A stretch of DNA of 64,000 nucleotides, taken from contig NZ_JASBRW010000037.1 of NCBI RefSeq assembly GCF_030149235.1, positions 26,856-90,855 of the forward strand, written 5' to 3'. Source of the stretch: Maricaulis sp. GTDB taxonomy: Bacteria > Pseudomonadota > Alphaproteobacteria > Caulobacterales > Maricaulaceae. The notes under the pieces are model-generated. The model ran no database searches. It was not told the origin of the DNA and was given only the letters and a program-made list of their open reading frames with translations. This document shows positions 52,223-61,672 of this stretch, piece by piece (position 1 is the first letter of the stretch; each line of letters begins with the position of its first letter). A program made the position numbers and the translations under genes.

Positions 52223-54625
52223 ATGTCCACGACCAAGACGCTTCCGCTCTTACCTCTGCGCGATATCGTCGTTTTTCCGCACATGATCGTGCCGCTGTTT
52301 GTCGGCCGCGAAAAATCCGTGAAAGCGCTTGAAGAGGTGATGAAGGCGGACAAGCAGATCCTGCTCGCCACCCAGAAGAATGCGTCCGATGACGAGCCGC
52401 AACCGGACGATATTCACACCACCGGTGTGATCGCCTCCGTCCTGCAATTGCTCAAACTTCCTGACGGCACAGTCAAAGTGCTGGTCGAAGGCGGCACGCG
52501 CGTCTCCATCACCGGTTATGTCGACAATGAGGTCTACTATCAGGCCGCTTGTGAGCCGGTCGGTGATGACAGCGCTGACGATAGCGAGCATGAAGCCCTG
52601 ATGCGCTCGGTCGCGGCCAAGTTCGATGATTACGTCAAGCTAAACAAGAAAGTGCCGCCGGAGGCCCTGGCCTCGCTCGAGCAAATCACCGAGCCGGGCA
52701 AGCTCGCTGATACGATTTCGGCGCATCTCGCGGTCAAGATCGATGAAAAGCAGTCGCTGCTGGAAGAGGGCGATGTCGCCCGTCGCCTCGAGCGTGTGCT
52801 CGGCCTGATGGAAGGCGAGATCGGCGTGCTGCAGGTCGAGAAGAAGATCCGCTCGCGCGTGAAGCGCCAGATGGAGAAGACGCAGCGCGAGTATTATCTC
52901 AACGAGCAGATGAAGGCGATCCAGCGTGAGCTGGGTGAAGGCGATGACGGGCGTGAAGAGCTCGCTGAGCTTGAAGAGCGCCTCGCTGAAGCCAAGCTGT
53001 CCAAGGAAGCCCGAACCAAGGCCGAGGCGGAGTTCAAGAAGCTGCGCCAGATGAGCCCGATGTCGGCGGAAGCCACGGTCGTTCGGAATTATCTCGACTG
53101 GATCCTGGCCCTGCCCTGGGGCAAGCGCAAACGTCTCAAGAATGACCTCAAGCGCGCTGAAGACACGCTGGAAGCGGATCATTATGGCCTCGACAAGGTC
53201 AAGGAACGCATCCTCGAGCATCTCGCAGTGCAGGCTCGTACGCGCAAGCTGAAAGGTCCGATCCTGTGCCTTGTCGGTCCTCCGGGCGTCGGCAAGACCT
53301 CTCTGGGCCGGTCAATCGCCAAGGCGACGGGCCGTGATTTCGTCCGAATGTCGCTGGGCGGCGTTCGCGATGAAGCCGAGATTCGCGGTCACCGCCGCAC
53401 CTATATCGGCTCCATGCCGGGCCGCATCATCCAGTCGATGAAGAAGACGAACTCGGCCAATCCGCTCTTCCTGCTCGATGAGATCGACAAGCTCGGCGCC
53501 GATTATCGCGGTGATCCGGCCTCGGCTCTGCTGGAGGTGCTCGATCCAGAACAGAACGGGACGTTCAACGACCACTATCTCGAGGTCGATTACGATCTGT
53601 CCGACATCATGTTCGTCACAACCGCGAACACGCTCAACCTGCCGCAGCCGCTTCTCGACCGGATGGAAATCATCCGTATCGCCGGCTACACGGAAGATGA
53701 GAAGGTCGAGATTGCCAAGCGCCACCTGATCCCCAAGCAGATGAAAAATCATTCGCTCAAGGAGACCGAGTGGCAGCTGACCGAGCATGGTTTGCGCGAT
53801 TTGATCCGCTATTACACCCGCGAAGCCGGGGTGCGGAGCCTGGAGCGGGAAGTCGCCAATCTCGCCCGCAAGTCGGTACGCAAGATTGAAAGCGGCGAGC
53901 AGGCCTCGATCGAGATTACACCGGACAATCTCAAGGACTTCGCCGGCATCCGCAAATTACGCTTCGGCGAAACGGAAAGTTCCGATCAGGTCGGTTTGGT
54001 CACCGGTTTGGCCTGGACCGAAGTGGGTGGCGATCTGCTCACCATCGAAGCCGTGCGCATGCCGGGCAAGGGGCAGATGAAGGTCACCGGAAATCTGCGC
54101 GATGTGATGAAGGAATCCATCTCTGCGGCGAATTCCTTCGTCCAGTCGCGTGCGCCATCGCTGGGCGTCAAGCCGACGGTCTTCCGGGCGACCGACATTC
54201 ACGTCCACGTCCCAGAAGGCGCCACGCCGAAGGATGGCCCGTCTGCCGGTATCGGCATGATGACGGCGATCGTCTCGGTTCTGACCGGCGTGCCGGTCCG
54301 CAAGGATATCGCCATGACCGGCGAGATCACCCTGCGCGGCCGCGTCCTGCCGATCGGTGGTCTCAAGGAGAAGCTTCTCGCAGCCCTGCGTGGCGGCGTG
54401 AAAACCGTCCTGATCCCGAAAGACAATGAGAAGGATCTCGAGGAAATTCCGGACAATGTAAAGGAAGGTCTGGAGATTGTTCCGGTCGAGACGGCAGACG
54501 AGGTTCTGACGCGGGCGCTTGTGGAGCCTGTCGAACCGGTTGAATGGACCGAGGCCGATGAGGCGGCTCTGGCCGCCCTGGGTACCCCGGGTAATGACGC
54601 CACAGGTACACCGGTTGCTCACTAG
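52223..54625 (+). CDS. lon: ATP-dependent protease Lon
   Basis: 800 aa. N-terminal LON substrate domain ([15 protein letters not shown]), AAA+ domain with GPPGVGKTS and [12 protein letters not shown], and a protease domain with the Ser-Lys dyad at S674 (KDGPSAG) and about K717 (GGLKEK). In Caulobacter, Lon removes DnaA, CcrM and SciP. ATG 52223 follows GGAGAG. The 143-base upstream gap contains no clear heat-shock promoter that I could identify. Confidence 0.97.
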   Translation: MSTTKTLPLLPLRDIVVFPHMIVPLFVGREKSVKALEEVMKADKQILLATQKNASDDEPQPDDIHTTGVIASVLQLLKLPDGTVKVLVEGGTRVSITGYVDNEVYYQAACEPVGDDSADDSEHEALMRSVAAKFDDYVKLNKKVPPEALASLEQITEPGKLADTISAHLAVKIDEKQSLLEEGDVARRLERVLGLMEGEIGVLQVEKKIRSRVKRQMEKTQREYYLNEQMKAIQRELGEGDDGREELAELEERLAEAKLSKEARTKAEAEFKKLRQMSPMSAEATVVRNYLDWILALPWGKRKRLKNDLKRAEDTLEADHYGLDKVKERILEHLAVQARTRKLKGPILCLVGPPGVGKTSLGRSIAKATGRDFVRMSLGGVRDEAEIRGHRRTYIGSMPGRIIQSMKKTNSANPLFLLDEIDKLGADYRGDPASALLEVLDPEQNGTFNDHYLEVDYDLSDIMFVTTANTLNLPQPLLDRMEIIRIAGYTEDEKVEIAKRHLIPKQMKNHSLKETEWQLTEHGLRDLIRYYTREAGVRSLEREVANLARKSVRKIESGEQASIEITPDNLKDFAGIRKLRFGETESSDQVGLVTGLAWTEVGGDLLTIEAVRMPGKGQMKVTGNLRDVMKESISAANSFVQSRAPSLGVKPTVFRATDIHVHVPEGATPKDGPSAGIGMMTAIVSVLTGVPVRKDIAMTGEITLRGRVLPIGGLKEKLLAALRGGVKTVLIPKDNEKDLEEIPDNVKEGLEIVPVETADEVLTRALVEPVEPVEWTEADEAALAALGTPGNDATGTPVAH

Positions 54626-54700
54626 CGCGGCCCTTGCGCAACACAATCTGACAACGGTCCGGCCCCGGCAATTAATTTGTCGGGGTTAACCCTGTGGGGA

Positions 54701-54706
54701 TTGACG
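54701..54706 (+). promoter_or_regulatory. Candidate -35 of the pheL-pheA promoter
   Basis: TTGACG placed 35 bases upstream of the leader ORF start. The -10 position (about 54724-54729) is a poor match to TATAAT, so this remains tentative. Confidence 0.35.
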
Positions 54707-54735
54707 CGGCGCAACAGCACCGCCAAGCTCTCTGC

Positions 54736-54798
54736 ATGACTTACCGCACGAATTACTTTTTCGGTTATTTTAGCAACGCATCCCTTGGGGAGCGGTGA
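54736..54798 (+). CDS. pheL: pheA leader peptide (attenuation)
   Basis: A 20-codon ORF reading MTYRTNYFFGYF then SNASLGER and TGA. Three Phe and three Tyr fall within the first 12 residues, including a Tyr-Phe-Phe run. It lies 75 bases before pheA and just before an antiterminator/terminator pair. There is no Shine-Dalgarno, but TTGACG starts exactly 35 bases before its ATG, so transcription may begin at the AUG. Leaderless leader peptides are known in alphaproteobacteria (trpL of Sinorhizobium). Stalling at Phe codons under phenylalanine shortage would favour read-through into pheA. Confidence 0.78.
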   Translation: MTYRTNYFFGYFSNASLGER

Positions 54799-54861
54799 CC
54801 GGTTACGTGCGACAAGCAGCAAGTTTCTAGGACCTCCCCAAACGGGGAGGTCCTTTTCTTT
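54785..54861 (+). terminator. pheA transcription attenuator
   Basis: The terminator stem GGACCTCCCC (54830-54839) / GGGGAGGTCC (54844-54853), loop aaac, is perfect over 10 bp (11 with the flanking A-T) and followed by TTTTCTTTT. It ends about 12 bases before the pheA ATG, so it would block the very gene it precedes unless regulated. TTGGGGAG (54785-54792), overlapping the end of the leader ORF, is exactly complementary to CTCCCCAA (54834-54841) and would form the antiterminator. Confidence 0.8.
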
Positions 54862-54873
54862 TGAGGAAAGAGA

Positions 54874-56028
54874 ATGACCGAGACACAGAAGCGCGACGAG
54901 ATCCGGGCAGCGATTTCCGAGCTCGATCGCACCTTGATCGACACCATTGCCAAGCGGGCCGATCTGGTTGAGCAAATCCTGGAGGCCAAGGCGCGTCAGG
55001 GCCTGCCTGTGCGCGATCGTGAGCGCGAGAAGGCCGTCCTGAGCGAGGCTATCGAGCGGGGGCGGGCGCAAGGCGTCGAGCCGGATCTGATCGAGATGCT
55101 GTTCAAGGCGCTGTTCGAGGCTTCAATCCAGCGCCAGCGCACGCGTTTCGACAGTTTGCGCGACGAGGAATTGCACGAGTCCAATGTCGCTTATCTCGGT
55201 GGGCCGGGCAGTTACAGCCATATCGCCGCTCAGCGCATTTTCGAGCGCCGCAATGCCAGCGTTGTTCCGGCTCCCAAGCGCGATTTCATTTCGGTCTTCC
55301 GCGCGGTAGAGAGCGGTGAGGTGGATTATGGCGTGGTCCCGATCGAGAATACCACGACCGGTTCGATCAGCGAGGTTTACGACCTCTTGCTCGGCGGGCG
55401 CTGCAACATCGTCGGAGAGTTCCTGCTCCGCGTCGATCACTGCCTCATTGGCCGCTCCAGCGGCCTTGGCCGCATTACCCGCGTTTATGGCCACCCGCAG
55501 GCGCTGGCGCAGTCGCGCAGCTGGCTGGCCTCACATCCGGAAATCGAGACCCATATGGCCGCCAGTTCGACGCGGGCGCTGGAACGCTTGCTGGAAGATG
55601 ATGACACGGCGGGCGTGATTGCCGGAGCGGATGCGGCTCGCCTGTTCGGATTTGACGTGCTGGAACAAGGCGTGGGGGATCACGAGCAAAATATTACCCG
55701 TTTCATCGTCATCGCCCGCGAAAGCCGCAACCCGACGCGGGAAGTGGAGTGCAAGACCTCGCTCATGTTCACCACCCGCGATACGCCGGGCGCGCTCGTT
55801 GACGCGCTCACCGGTTTCCGCGATGGCGGCGTCAATCTGGTCAAGCTGGAGAGCCGCCCGATCCCGGGCAATCTCTGGGAAGAACGCTTCATCATGGATG
55901 TGGAGGGGCATATCGAGGACCAGGCGGTGCGCGATGCGCTCAAGGTGCTTGAATCGCACACGCGCGAGATCCGGCAGCTGGGTTGCTATGTCGCCGACGC
56001 GATCGATGCCGTGAGTGCGGCGGAATAG
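54874..56028 (+). CDS. pheA: P-protein: chorismate mutase / prephenate dehydratase
   Basis: 384 aa bifunctional enzyme that commits chorismate to phenylalanine. AroQ chorismate mutase about 1-90 (RTLIDTIAKRADLVEQI, REREKAVL), prephenate dehydratase about 103-285 (YLGGPGSYSHIAA, VPIENTTTGSI) and a C-terminal ACT domain (about 295-375) with TPGALVDAL and KLESRPIPG, the residues that bind inhibitory Phe. Allosteric feedback is therefore expected on top of the attenuation. ATG 54874 follows TTGAGGAAAGAGA. Confidence 0.96.
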   Translation: MTETQKRDEIRAAISELDRTLIDTIAKRADLVEQILEAKARQGLPVRDREREKAVLSEAIERGRAQGVEPDLIEMLFKALFEASIQRQRTRFDSLRDEELHESNVAYLGGPGSYSHIAAQRIFERRNASVVPAPKRDFISVFRAVESGEVDYGVVPIENTTTGSISEVYDLLLGGRCNIVGEFLLRVDHCLIGRSSGLGRITRVYGHPQALAQSRSWLASHPEIETHMAASSTRALERLLEDDDTAGVIAGADAARLFGFDVLEQGVGDHEQNITRFIVIARESRNPTREVECKTSLMFTTRDTPGALVDALTGFRDGGVNLVKLESRPIPGNLWEERFIMDVEGHIEDQAVRDALKVLESHTREIRQLGCYVADAIDAVSAAE

Positions 56029-56239
56029 GGCATTTGAAGAAGGCCGTCCTGACTGGGCCGGCATCAACGGGAGTGACAGCGACCGCATGGCAAGGGCGAG
56101 CGTCTACGGCATCGTCGTGCAAACCCTGCTCAACAGCCTCCAGGCCGACCCCGCGGCCGATACGCTGAGACAGATCGAGATGATCGTTGGCGCTTTTGTG
56201 CGGGATCATGGGCGAGGGCGAGAGCAATTGCTGCATCAA

Positions 56240-56262
56240 GGCTTGCCCCGGCCGGGCAAGCC
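56240..56262. repeat. Perfect 9-bp inverted repeat downstream of pheA
   Basis: GGCTTGCCC and GGGCAAGCC around cggcc. There is no T run after it, so it is not a standard terminator; it could be a processing or 3'-end stabilising hairpin for pheA just before tRNA-Val. Confidence 0.55.
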
Positions 56263-56288
56263 GCTTAGAACGCCCCTCCGGACTATCC

Positions 56289-56364
56289 GGGCGGTTAGCT
56301 CAGTTGGGAGAGCATCTCGTTTACACCGAGAGGGTCGGCGGTTCGAGCCCGTCACCGCCCACCA
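56289..56364 (+). tRNA. tRNA-Val (TAC anticodon)
   Basis: 76 bases including CCA. Acceptor GGGCGGT/ACCGCCC, anticodon stem TCTCG/CGAGA with loop TTTACAC, T-loop GGTTCGAGCC. Confidence 0.96.
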
Positions 56365-56475
56365 CCCTTCGCCCTGCGGGCTACGCGTGGCAAGCCACAC
56401 GAAGCGCGCACTCGGAGCGAAGAGGTGTCCACCGAAGTTTTAGCCTAGGTGGGCAACCACTGCTCCGGTTCCTTA

Positions 56476-57879
56476 TCAGACCACGCCCGGTCCTGAGCCA
56501 GAGAAATTGCTCAGGCCTGGAAGCGCGAGATTGAGCTCGCTCTCACTCAATCCGAACCAGCGGCCAAGCGGGGCGGCGAACTGTTCTACTGACGTCGTCG
56601 GGATCAGGCGGCCATTGCCGATTTCCTGCTCGTGACCCAGCTCATATTCCGGCATCTGACCATAAATTCGGCGGCCGTTTACGGCGCCGCCGATGACGAA
56701 TTGGTGGGCGCCCCAGCCATGATCGGTGCCATCGCCATTGATTGAAAGCGTGCGGCCGAAATCGGATGCGGTGAACAGGGTGACGTCATTACTGGCCCCG
56801 ATCTCCGCCATGGCTGCGGTGAAGGCGGTGATGGCTGCATCAAGCCGGCCCTGGAGTCCGGGCATATCGGTCGCCTGGGCCGAGTGCGTATCAAACCCGC
56901 CAGTGGCCGCAAAATAGACCTGGCGGGAGGCGCCGAGGACGCCGCGCAGCGAGATCGACTCGGCAATGGCCCGGAGCTGGTCCCCCAAGCTGCCGCGCGG
57001 GAATTGGGTCGTGATCGGCGTGACCTGTTCGCGGGCCTCGGCGTATTGCGCGTTGCTGTCGAGGGCCCGGCGCATCGCATTGGTCACGTCACGCTCGAAC
57101 AGATTGCTGGAGGAGACACCCTGATTGCGGAAATGCGCTTCCAGGGCGGCACTGGCTTCCACCTGGGTGACGCCGAAAAACGGCGGGTATTGCAGCGCCA
57201 AGAGTTCCGGCGGCCCATCCGGGGAAAGCTGATATTGTTGAGCCTGCTCGCCGGACAGCCAGACGGTGTTGCCTTGGGCGCTCATCGCCGTGAACAGCGG
57301 ATTGCTATTGGCATTGGAGGTCAAAGCGAGGTCAGCGAAACGTCCGCCCCAGCCAAACTGTGCACCTTCCGGCGCCGAAGCCATCCAGGTCGATTGCTGG
57401 TCATTGTGGGAGAACAGCTGGCGCGGCAGGCGGGCCGTATCGGCCTCAATGGCCGAGCGTGTGGTCGGTTCCAGCAAGGGACCGACATTGGCCATGATCG
57501 CGGCATTACCGCTCTCGAAGGCTGCGTGTAGGCCCGGCATTTCCGGCGGCAGGGCGAATTGGCGCCCGCCGAGATCGCCCGCATTGTCCGGATTGAGGCG
57601 CAGGAGCGTTGACGGGTCACGCGCAGCGCCATTGCTGGCGTACTGGTTGAGCAGGGAGGGGCGGATCGCCGCGAACGCGTCATAGGAGGTTTGGTCGTAG
57701 GGAAGGACCGCGTCATAGCTGTCCATACCGCCGAACAGGAAGAGGCACACAATGGCCTTATAGCCTGTCGTGTCGGCAGCGAGGGCCGGCATGGAAATCA
57801 GACTGGAGCTAAGGCCGGAGGCCCCGAGCATGCCCATGGCGCCAGCGCGAGCGAGGAAATGTCTGCGAGATAATGACAT
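56476..57879 (-). CDS. DUF1501 protein, Tat-exported
   Basis: 467 aa. The N-terminus MSLSRRHFLARAGAMGMLGASG is a twin-arginine signal. The sulfatase/alkaline-phosphatase-like DUF1501 fold follows with CLFLFGGMDSYDAVLPYD, LFSHNDQQSTWMAS, GGFDTHSAQ, TASDFGRTLSINGDGTDHGWG and QFVIGGAVNGRRIYG. The His/Asp residues of these motifs suggest a metal site, but no reaction is established. It is 11 bases downstream of the DUF1800 gene and the two almost always travel together. Confidence 0.88.
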   Translation of the reverse strand: MSLSRRHFLARAGAMGMLGASGLSSSLISMPALAADTTGYKAIVCLFLFGGMDSYDAVLPYDQTSYDAFAAIRPSLLNQYASNGAARDPSTLLRLNPDNAGDLGGRQFALPPEMPGLHAAFESGNAAIMANVGPLLEPTTRSAIEADTARLPRQLFSHNDQQSTWMASAPEGAQFGWGGRFADLALTSNANSNPLFTAMSAQGNTVWLSGEQAQQYQLSPDGPPELLALQYPPFFGVTQVEASAALEAHFRNQGVSSSNLFERDVTNAMRRALDSNAQYAEAREQVTPITTQFPRGSLGDQLRAIAESISLRGVLGASRQVYFAATGGFDTHSAQATDMPGLQGRLDAAITAFTAAMAEIGASNDVTLFTASDFGRTLSINGDGTDHGWGAHQFVIGGAVNGRRIYGQMPEYELGHEQEIGNGRLIPTTSVEQFAAPLGRWFGLSESELNLALPGLSNFSGSGPGVV

Positions 57880-57890
57880 GATGGGTCTCC

Positions 57891-59642
57891 CTAGCGCAGC
57901 ACGGTGTATTCGGGGGCGGTGAGGATCATCAGCACGCCGATCTGAACGCGGCCGAGGCGGCCTTCAGCAGGCGACTGGGCGTCGATTGGAACGCCGGCGA
58001 TAATCTCCCGCATGCGCTCGCGCGTTGCGGTTGTCAGCGTGCCGTAGGTGAAGATCCTGTCGAGGCGGTCGAGCAAGGCGTCCGGGTCATCGGCGATATC
58101 GAGTTCCGCCGTGTAATCGGCGTGGAAGCCGAGCGTATCGGTGCGGTTGTCGCCCCAGGTTTCCCCGGTGATGAAGACACTGATGAAGTTGGCGAAGCCA
58201 ATGACGCTGGCCTCATTGACGATCTGCAACTCCGGCGCGGTCAGGCCGGCAGCGCCGGTCTCGGTACCCGGCGCGACATAGCCCGGACGATAGAAGTTGA
58301 AGACTGAAGGCGCGCGGAACGGGTGCTGGCCCAGCGTTCCGAAACTGGACGTATCCCAGAGAAAATCCTCGCGCCAGGCCTGGGTGCCATCAATGCCGAA
58401 CGCCCGGGCCCAATGGGTGAAGCGCAACACCGGTTCGCGCACCTTGCCCCAGTCATTGGGCGAGGTCGCCGGGTCCTGGCGCGCCTCGCTGTCCATCAGG
58501 ATGGCTGCCAGTGTCGCCGCCAGGTCTCCGCGCTGGCCTTCTCCGACAACCGTACCGTCAGGCAGGCGATAGCTGCCGGATTCGAACACATTGGCGACGC
58601 GGTTGATATAGGCCGGCGAGGGGGCGCTGGTGGTGAAACGCTGGATCAGCTGGCGGCTCAGGAAGGGCGCGAGATTGGGGTGATTGAAGAGGGTGTCGAG
58701 CGCCGTATCAATGCTGGCGCTGGCGCGGGTCCCGGCGGGGATGGTGGTGCCGAGAAAGCTCTTTTCCAGATCGGAATGGAAGAACTCGAAAATCTCCAGC
58801 GGTGTATAGGTCGCATCGGGGGCGGTGTCGCCGGGCCAGAAATTCGGGCCGTTGAGGCCGAGGCCGGTGAAAACCCGCGCCAGACCGGTGACGTCGGTGT
58901 TGTCGTAGGTTTCGATCGGCTGGCCCTGACCGTCGGTTACCACACTGCCATCCATCCTCAGTTCGACCAGGCCGATGGTGAAGAGCTGCATGATTTCTCG
59001 GGCATAATTCTCGTCCGGGACGCGCCCCGTCTCCATGTCGCCCTTCGCGTTGTAGAGATAGGTCAGATAGGCGGCCATGGCCGGCGAATAGGTCACCTCT
59101 TCGAGCAGGTCGCGATAATTGCCGAAGGCGTTGCGCGAGAGGATGTCCATATAGTGTGCGGTGGTCAGCGGCAGGCCGGCGAGAACGGAGGTCTGGCCCT
59201 CGGAAATCACCAGGATTTGCGACAGGGCATAGACCATGCGCTGGCGCAGCTGATCGTCGCCACTGATCATCGCCGCCCAGTAACTGTCGGATGCGGCCCG
59301 GAAACTCTCGAAGTCATTGGCCACCCCGGCCGCGATCAGGTCATCGACATGCAGCGTCGGGGGAATGTCGAACTGGTTGCGCAGCCAGAGCGATTGCGAC
59401 CCGTAAACCAGGTCCTCGATCTCGGTATAAGTTGGCCCGAATGTCGCCTGATTCAGAAATTTCGAGGCTGCGTTGTACTCCTGACCCGACGGCGGGGGAG
59501 GTGGAGGGGGCGGTGGCGGCGTGCCGCCACCGCTCGAGCCAGAGCCGCCGCTGCCGCCACCACCGCCGCAAGCGGCGAGGGTAAGGGTCAGCGCCAAAAG
59601 CGCAGTTTTCAGAACGGGGCGCAGACTGGAGTGGATCATCAT
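57891..59642 (-). CDS. DUF1800 lipoprotein
   Basis: 583 aa. Lipobox LAAC (Cys25) followed by an extreme Gly/Ser tract and ten consecutive prolines, then the DUF1800 domain (about 55-580). It has FLNQATFGPTYTEIEDL, YMDILSRNAFGNYRDLLEEVTYSPAMA, the signature DENYAREIMQLFTIGL, RQLIQRFTTSAPSPAYI and NFYRPGYVAPG. The Pro-rich stretch probably spans the periplasm or cell surface. Function unknown; the pair with DUF1501 suggests one export or surface complex. Confidence 0.88.
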   Translation of the reverse strand: MMIHSSLRPVLKTALLALTLTLAACGGGGGSGGSGSSGGGTPPPPPPPPPPSGQEYNAASKFLNQATFGPTYTEIEDLVYGSQSLWLRNQFDIPPTLHVDDLIAAGVANDFESFRAASDSYWAAMISGDDQLRQRMVYALSQILVISEGQTSVLAGLPLTTAHYMDILSRNAFGNYRDLLEEVTYSPAMAAYLTYLYNAKGDMETGRVPDENYAREIMQLFTIGLVELRMDGSVVTDGQGQPIETYDNTDVTGLARVFTGLGLNGPNFWPGDTAPDATYTPLEIFEFFHSDLEKSFLGTTIPAGTRASASIDTALDTLFNHPNLAPFLSRQLIQRFTTSAPSPAYINRVANVFESGSYRLPDGTVVGEGQRGDLAATLAAILMDSEARQDPATSPNDWGKVREPVLRFTHWARAFGIDGTQAWREDFLWDTSSFGTLGQHPFRAPSVFNFYRPGYVAPGTETGAAGLTAPELQIVNEASVIGFANFISVFITGETWGDNRTDTLGFHADYTAELDIADDPDALLDRLDRIFTYGTLTTATRERMREIIAGVPIDAQSPAEGRLGRVQIGVLMILTAPEYTVLR

Positions 59643-59791
59643 ACGGCTCTCTCACACGCGCGAGAGGACGTCTTGGCCCACCCGCGAAACTTCTCACACC
59701 ATCAGGTACGACGGATTAAGGCAGATTCCGTCGCGATTGTGGCGACACGGTGAAGAGGCGTTGATTCTGTTACCGGGGATTTGATCGGGAT

Positions 59792-60454
59792 TTAATCCGA
59801 ATTGTTGCCATCGATAACGCTGAGCAGCTCGTGCGGTTGTTCGGCGTTGAAAATAATGACCCGGGCCCGTGGCGCAAAGCGCTGGATGGCGTCGCGCGTT
59901 TCCTCGATGGGTACTGGTGTTTCGCCCCATGGATTCAGAATGATACTGGCTCGGCCATCGAGCACTCGTAGGGCCGTCAGTGTATGCGAGATCGCCCCGA
60001 GATAGCCGCCCGCGATCAGTACCGGGTGGGCGTCCACTTCACGGATGAGATCAAGATTGAGACCGTCCTCCGCAATCGGCGACATGACCCCGCCAGCCCC
60101 CTCGATCAGGGTCGGCCGGTCCCGGGCGATGGCCTCAATGCACCAGTCTGCTATGGCGGTCACGCTCAGCGATTGGCCGCTGCGCCGGGCCGCCATGTCC
60201 GGTGATAGGGCCGGTTTGAAGCGCCAGGGAGTGATGGCGTCGATGGTCTCTATCGACAGCTCCTGTTTGTTGGCCTGAAGCAGGCGAACGGTGTCGGTGG
60301 TTTCAAGCGCCGCGGCGTCAAAGCCCGACAGGACCGGTTTGAGGACCTTGGCGGTCTGACCGCGGGCCCGTTGCGCCTTCAGCAACGCGCAAAGAATGTG
60401 GGTCTTGCCGATATCGGTCCCGGTCGCTGTGAAGAAAATCGGACGTCGGATCAT
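59792..60454 (-). CDS. bioD: Dethiobiotin synthetase
   Basis: 220 aa. Closes the ureido ring of dethiobiotin from DAPA, CO2 and ATP. P-loop TATGTDIGKTH (about 9-19), substrate lysine region AKVLKPVLSGFD and EGAGGVMSPI. The start overlaps the bioF stop by four bases (ATGA). Confidence 0.94.
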   Translation of the reverse strand: MIRRPIFFTATGTDIGKTHILCALLKAQRARGQTAKVLKPVLSGFDAAALETTDTVRLLQANKQELSIETIDAITPWRFKPALSPDMAARRSGQSLSVTAIADWCIEAIARDRPTLIEGAGGVMSPIAEDGLNLDLIREVDAHPVLIAGGYLGAISHTLTALRVLDGRASIILNPWGETPVPIEETRDAIQRFAPRARVIIFNAEQPHELLSVIDGNNSD

Positions 60455-61629
60455 GATGCGGCCTCCAGGGTGTGCAGCATCGGCGCAACCGTGCGGGCGA
60501 GGGCATCGACGTCGCTGTCCTGATGTGTGGCAGAGAAGGTGATCCGCAAGCGCGCTGTGCCCCGCGGCACGGTTGGCGGGCGAATGGCGGTGACCAGGAA
60601 ACCGGCGGACTGCAGGGATTGCGACGCCGCCAGCGCCTCGGCCTCATCACCGATGATCACCGGGACGATAGGCGATGCCGGTTCCGCAAGCCCGCACTGG
60701 TGGGCAAAGCGGCGGGCCAGCTCGACCGGGCGCCCGCAGCGTTCCGGACTGGTTTCAACAAGCTCAAGCGCGGCCAATGCCGCGGCGATCGTCGCCGGTG
60801 GCAGCGCGGTGGTAAAAACCAGAGGTCGAGCCCGCGTCCGCAAAAGCTCGCACACAGTTCGGCTCGCGCACAGATAGCCGCCATAGCTGCCCAGCGACTT
60901 CGAAAGCGTGCCCATTTGCAGATGCGCACGGGCCGGCGGCGAAAACGCATGCGCGGTACCGCGCCCCTGCGCGACCACGCCGAGGCCATGGGCGTCATCG
61001 ACAAGCAGCCAGGCGTCGAACCGCTCGGCCAGCTCAATCAGACCCGGGACCGGGGCGAGGTCGCCATCCATCGAAAACACGCCATCGGTCAGAATCATGG
61101 CGTGCCTTGCACCCGCACGCGCTGTTGCAAGACGGACTTCAAGGTCGGCGAGGTCATTGTGGCGAAAGACGATGACCTCAGCACCGGACAGCTTGGCGCC
61201 GGAGTGCAGGCAGGCATGAGCCAGTTCGTCGACGAGGACCAGGTCCCCCGGGCCGGCCAGGGCCGGCGTGATGGCGAGATTGGCCAGATAGCCCGAGCCG
61301 AAGATGATACAGTCTTCCGTGCCCTTGAATGCAGCCAGGCGTTGCTCCAGCTCGAACAGGAGCGGGTGACCACCGGTGACAAGGCGAGAGGCCCCGGAGC
61401 CTGCGCCATAGCGCTGGGTTGCGGCCTGCGATGCCGCGATGACGGACGGGTCGTGCGTCATGCCCAGATAGTCATTGGAACAGAAGTTTACCAGCTCGCG
61501 GCCATCCCGGTGGATGACCATACCGGGGCGGTTTTCGGACTGAACCAGGCGCCGCCGTAAATGGCGCCGCTCCAGGCCGGACAGCTTGCGTGCTGCAAAT
61601 TCTTCCAGAGAGGAGGTGTTCGAGCTCAT
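60451..61629 (-). CDS. bioF: 8-amino-7-oxononanoate synthase
   Basis: 392 aa PLP enzyme that joins pimeloyl-ACP/CoA and alanine. NFCSNDYLGMTHDP, GSGASRLVTGGHPLLFELEQ, VDDAHGLGVVAQGRG and the PLP lysine in GTLSKSLGSYGG. Divergent from bioA with only 43 bases between starts. bioB is not in the window. Confidence 0.95.
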   Translation of the reverse strand: MSSNTSSLEEFAARKLSGLERRHLRRRLVQSENRPGMVIHRDGRELVNFCSNDYLGMTHDPSVIAASQAATQRYGAGSGASRLVTGGHPLLFELEQRLAAFKGTEDCIIFGSGYLANLAITPALAGPGDLVLVDELAHACLHSGAKLSGAEVIVFRHNDLADLEVRLATARAGARHAMILTDGVFSMDGDLAPVPGLIELAERFDAWLLVDDAHGLGVVAQGRGTAHAFSPPARAHLQMGTLSKSLGSYGGYLCASRTVCELLRTRARPLVFTTALPPATIAAALAALELVETSPERCGRPVELARRFAHQCGLAEPASPIVPVIIGDEAEALAASQSLQSAGFLVTAIRPPTVPRGTARLRITFSATHQDSDVDALARTVAPMLHTLEAAS

Positions 61630-61672
61630 GCAAGCCCTGTCGCATACTCCGGGCGGCTGCTAAAGCCCGCAC

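Noticed and set aside
54672..54689. TTAA...TTAA upstream of pheA as a CtrA box
   Set aside because: Spacer is 10 bases, whereas the CtrA full site needs 7.
56087..56443. ORF starting MARASVYGIVVQTLLNSL after pheA
   Set aside because: Has no stop before running through tRNA-Val and lacks a ribosome-binding site. The first 50 codons look mildly protein-like, so it is kept here as a weak possibility.
58323..59753. 476-codon plus-strand frame over the DUF1800 gene
   Set aside because: Antisense shadow; the minus strand carries a lipobox and full DUF1800 motifs.
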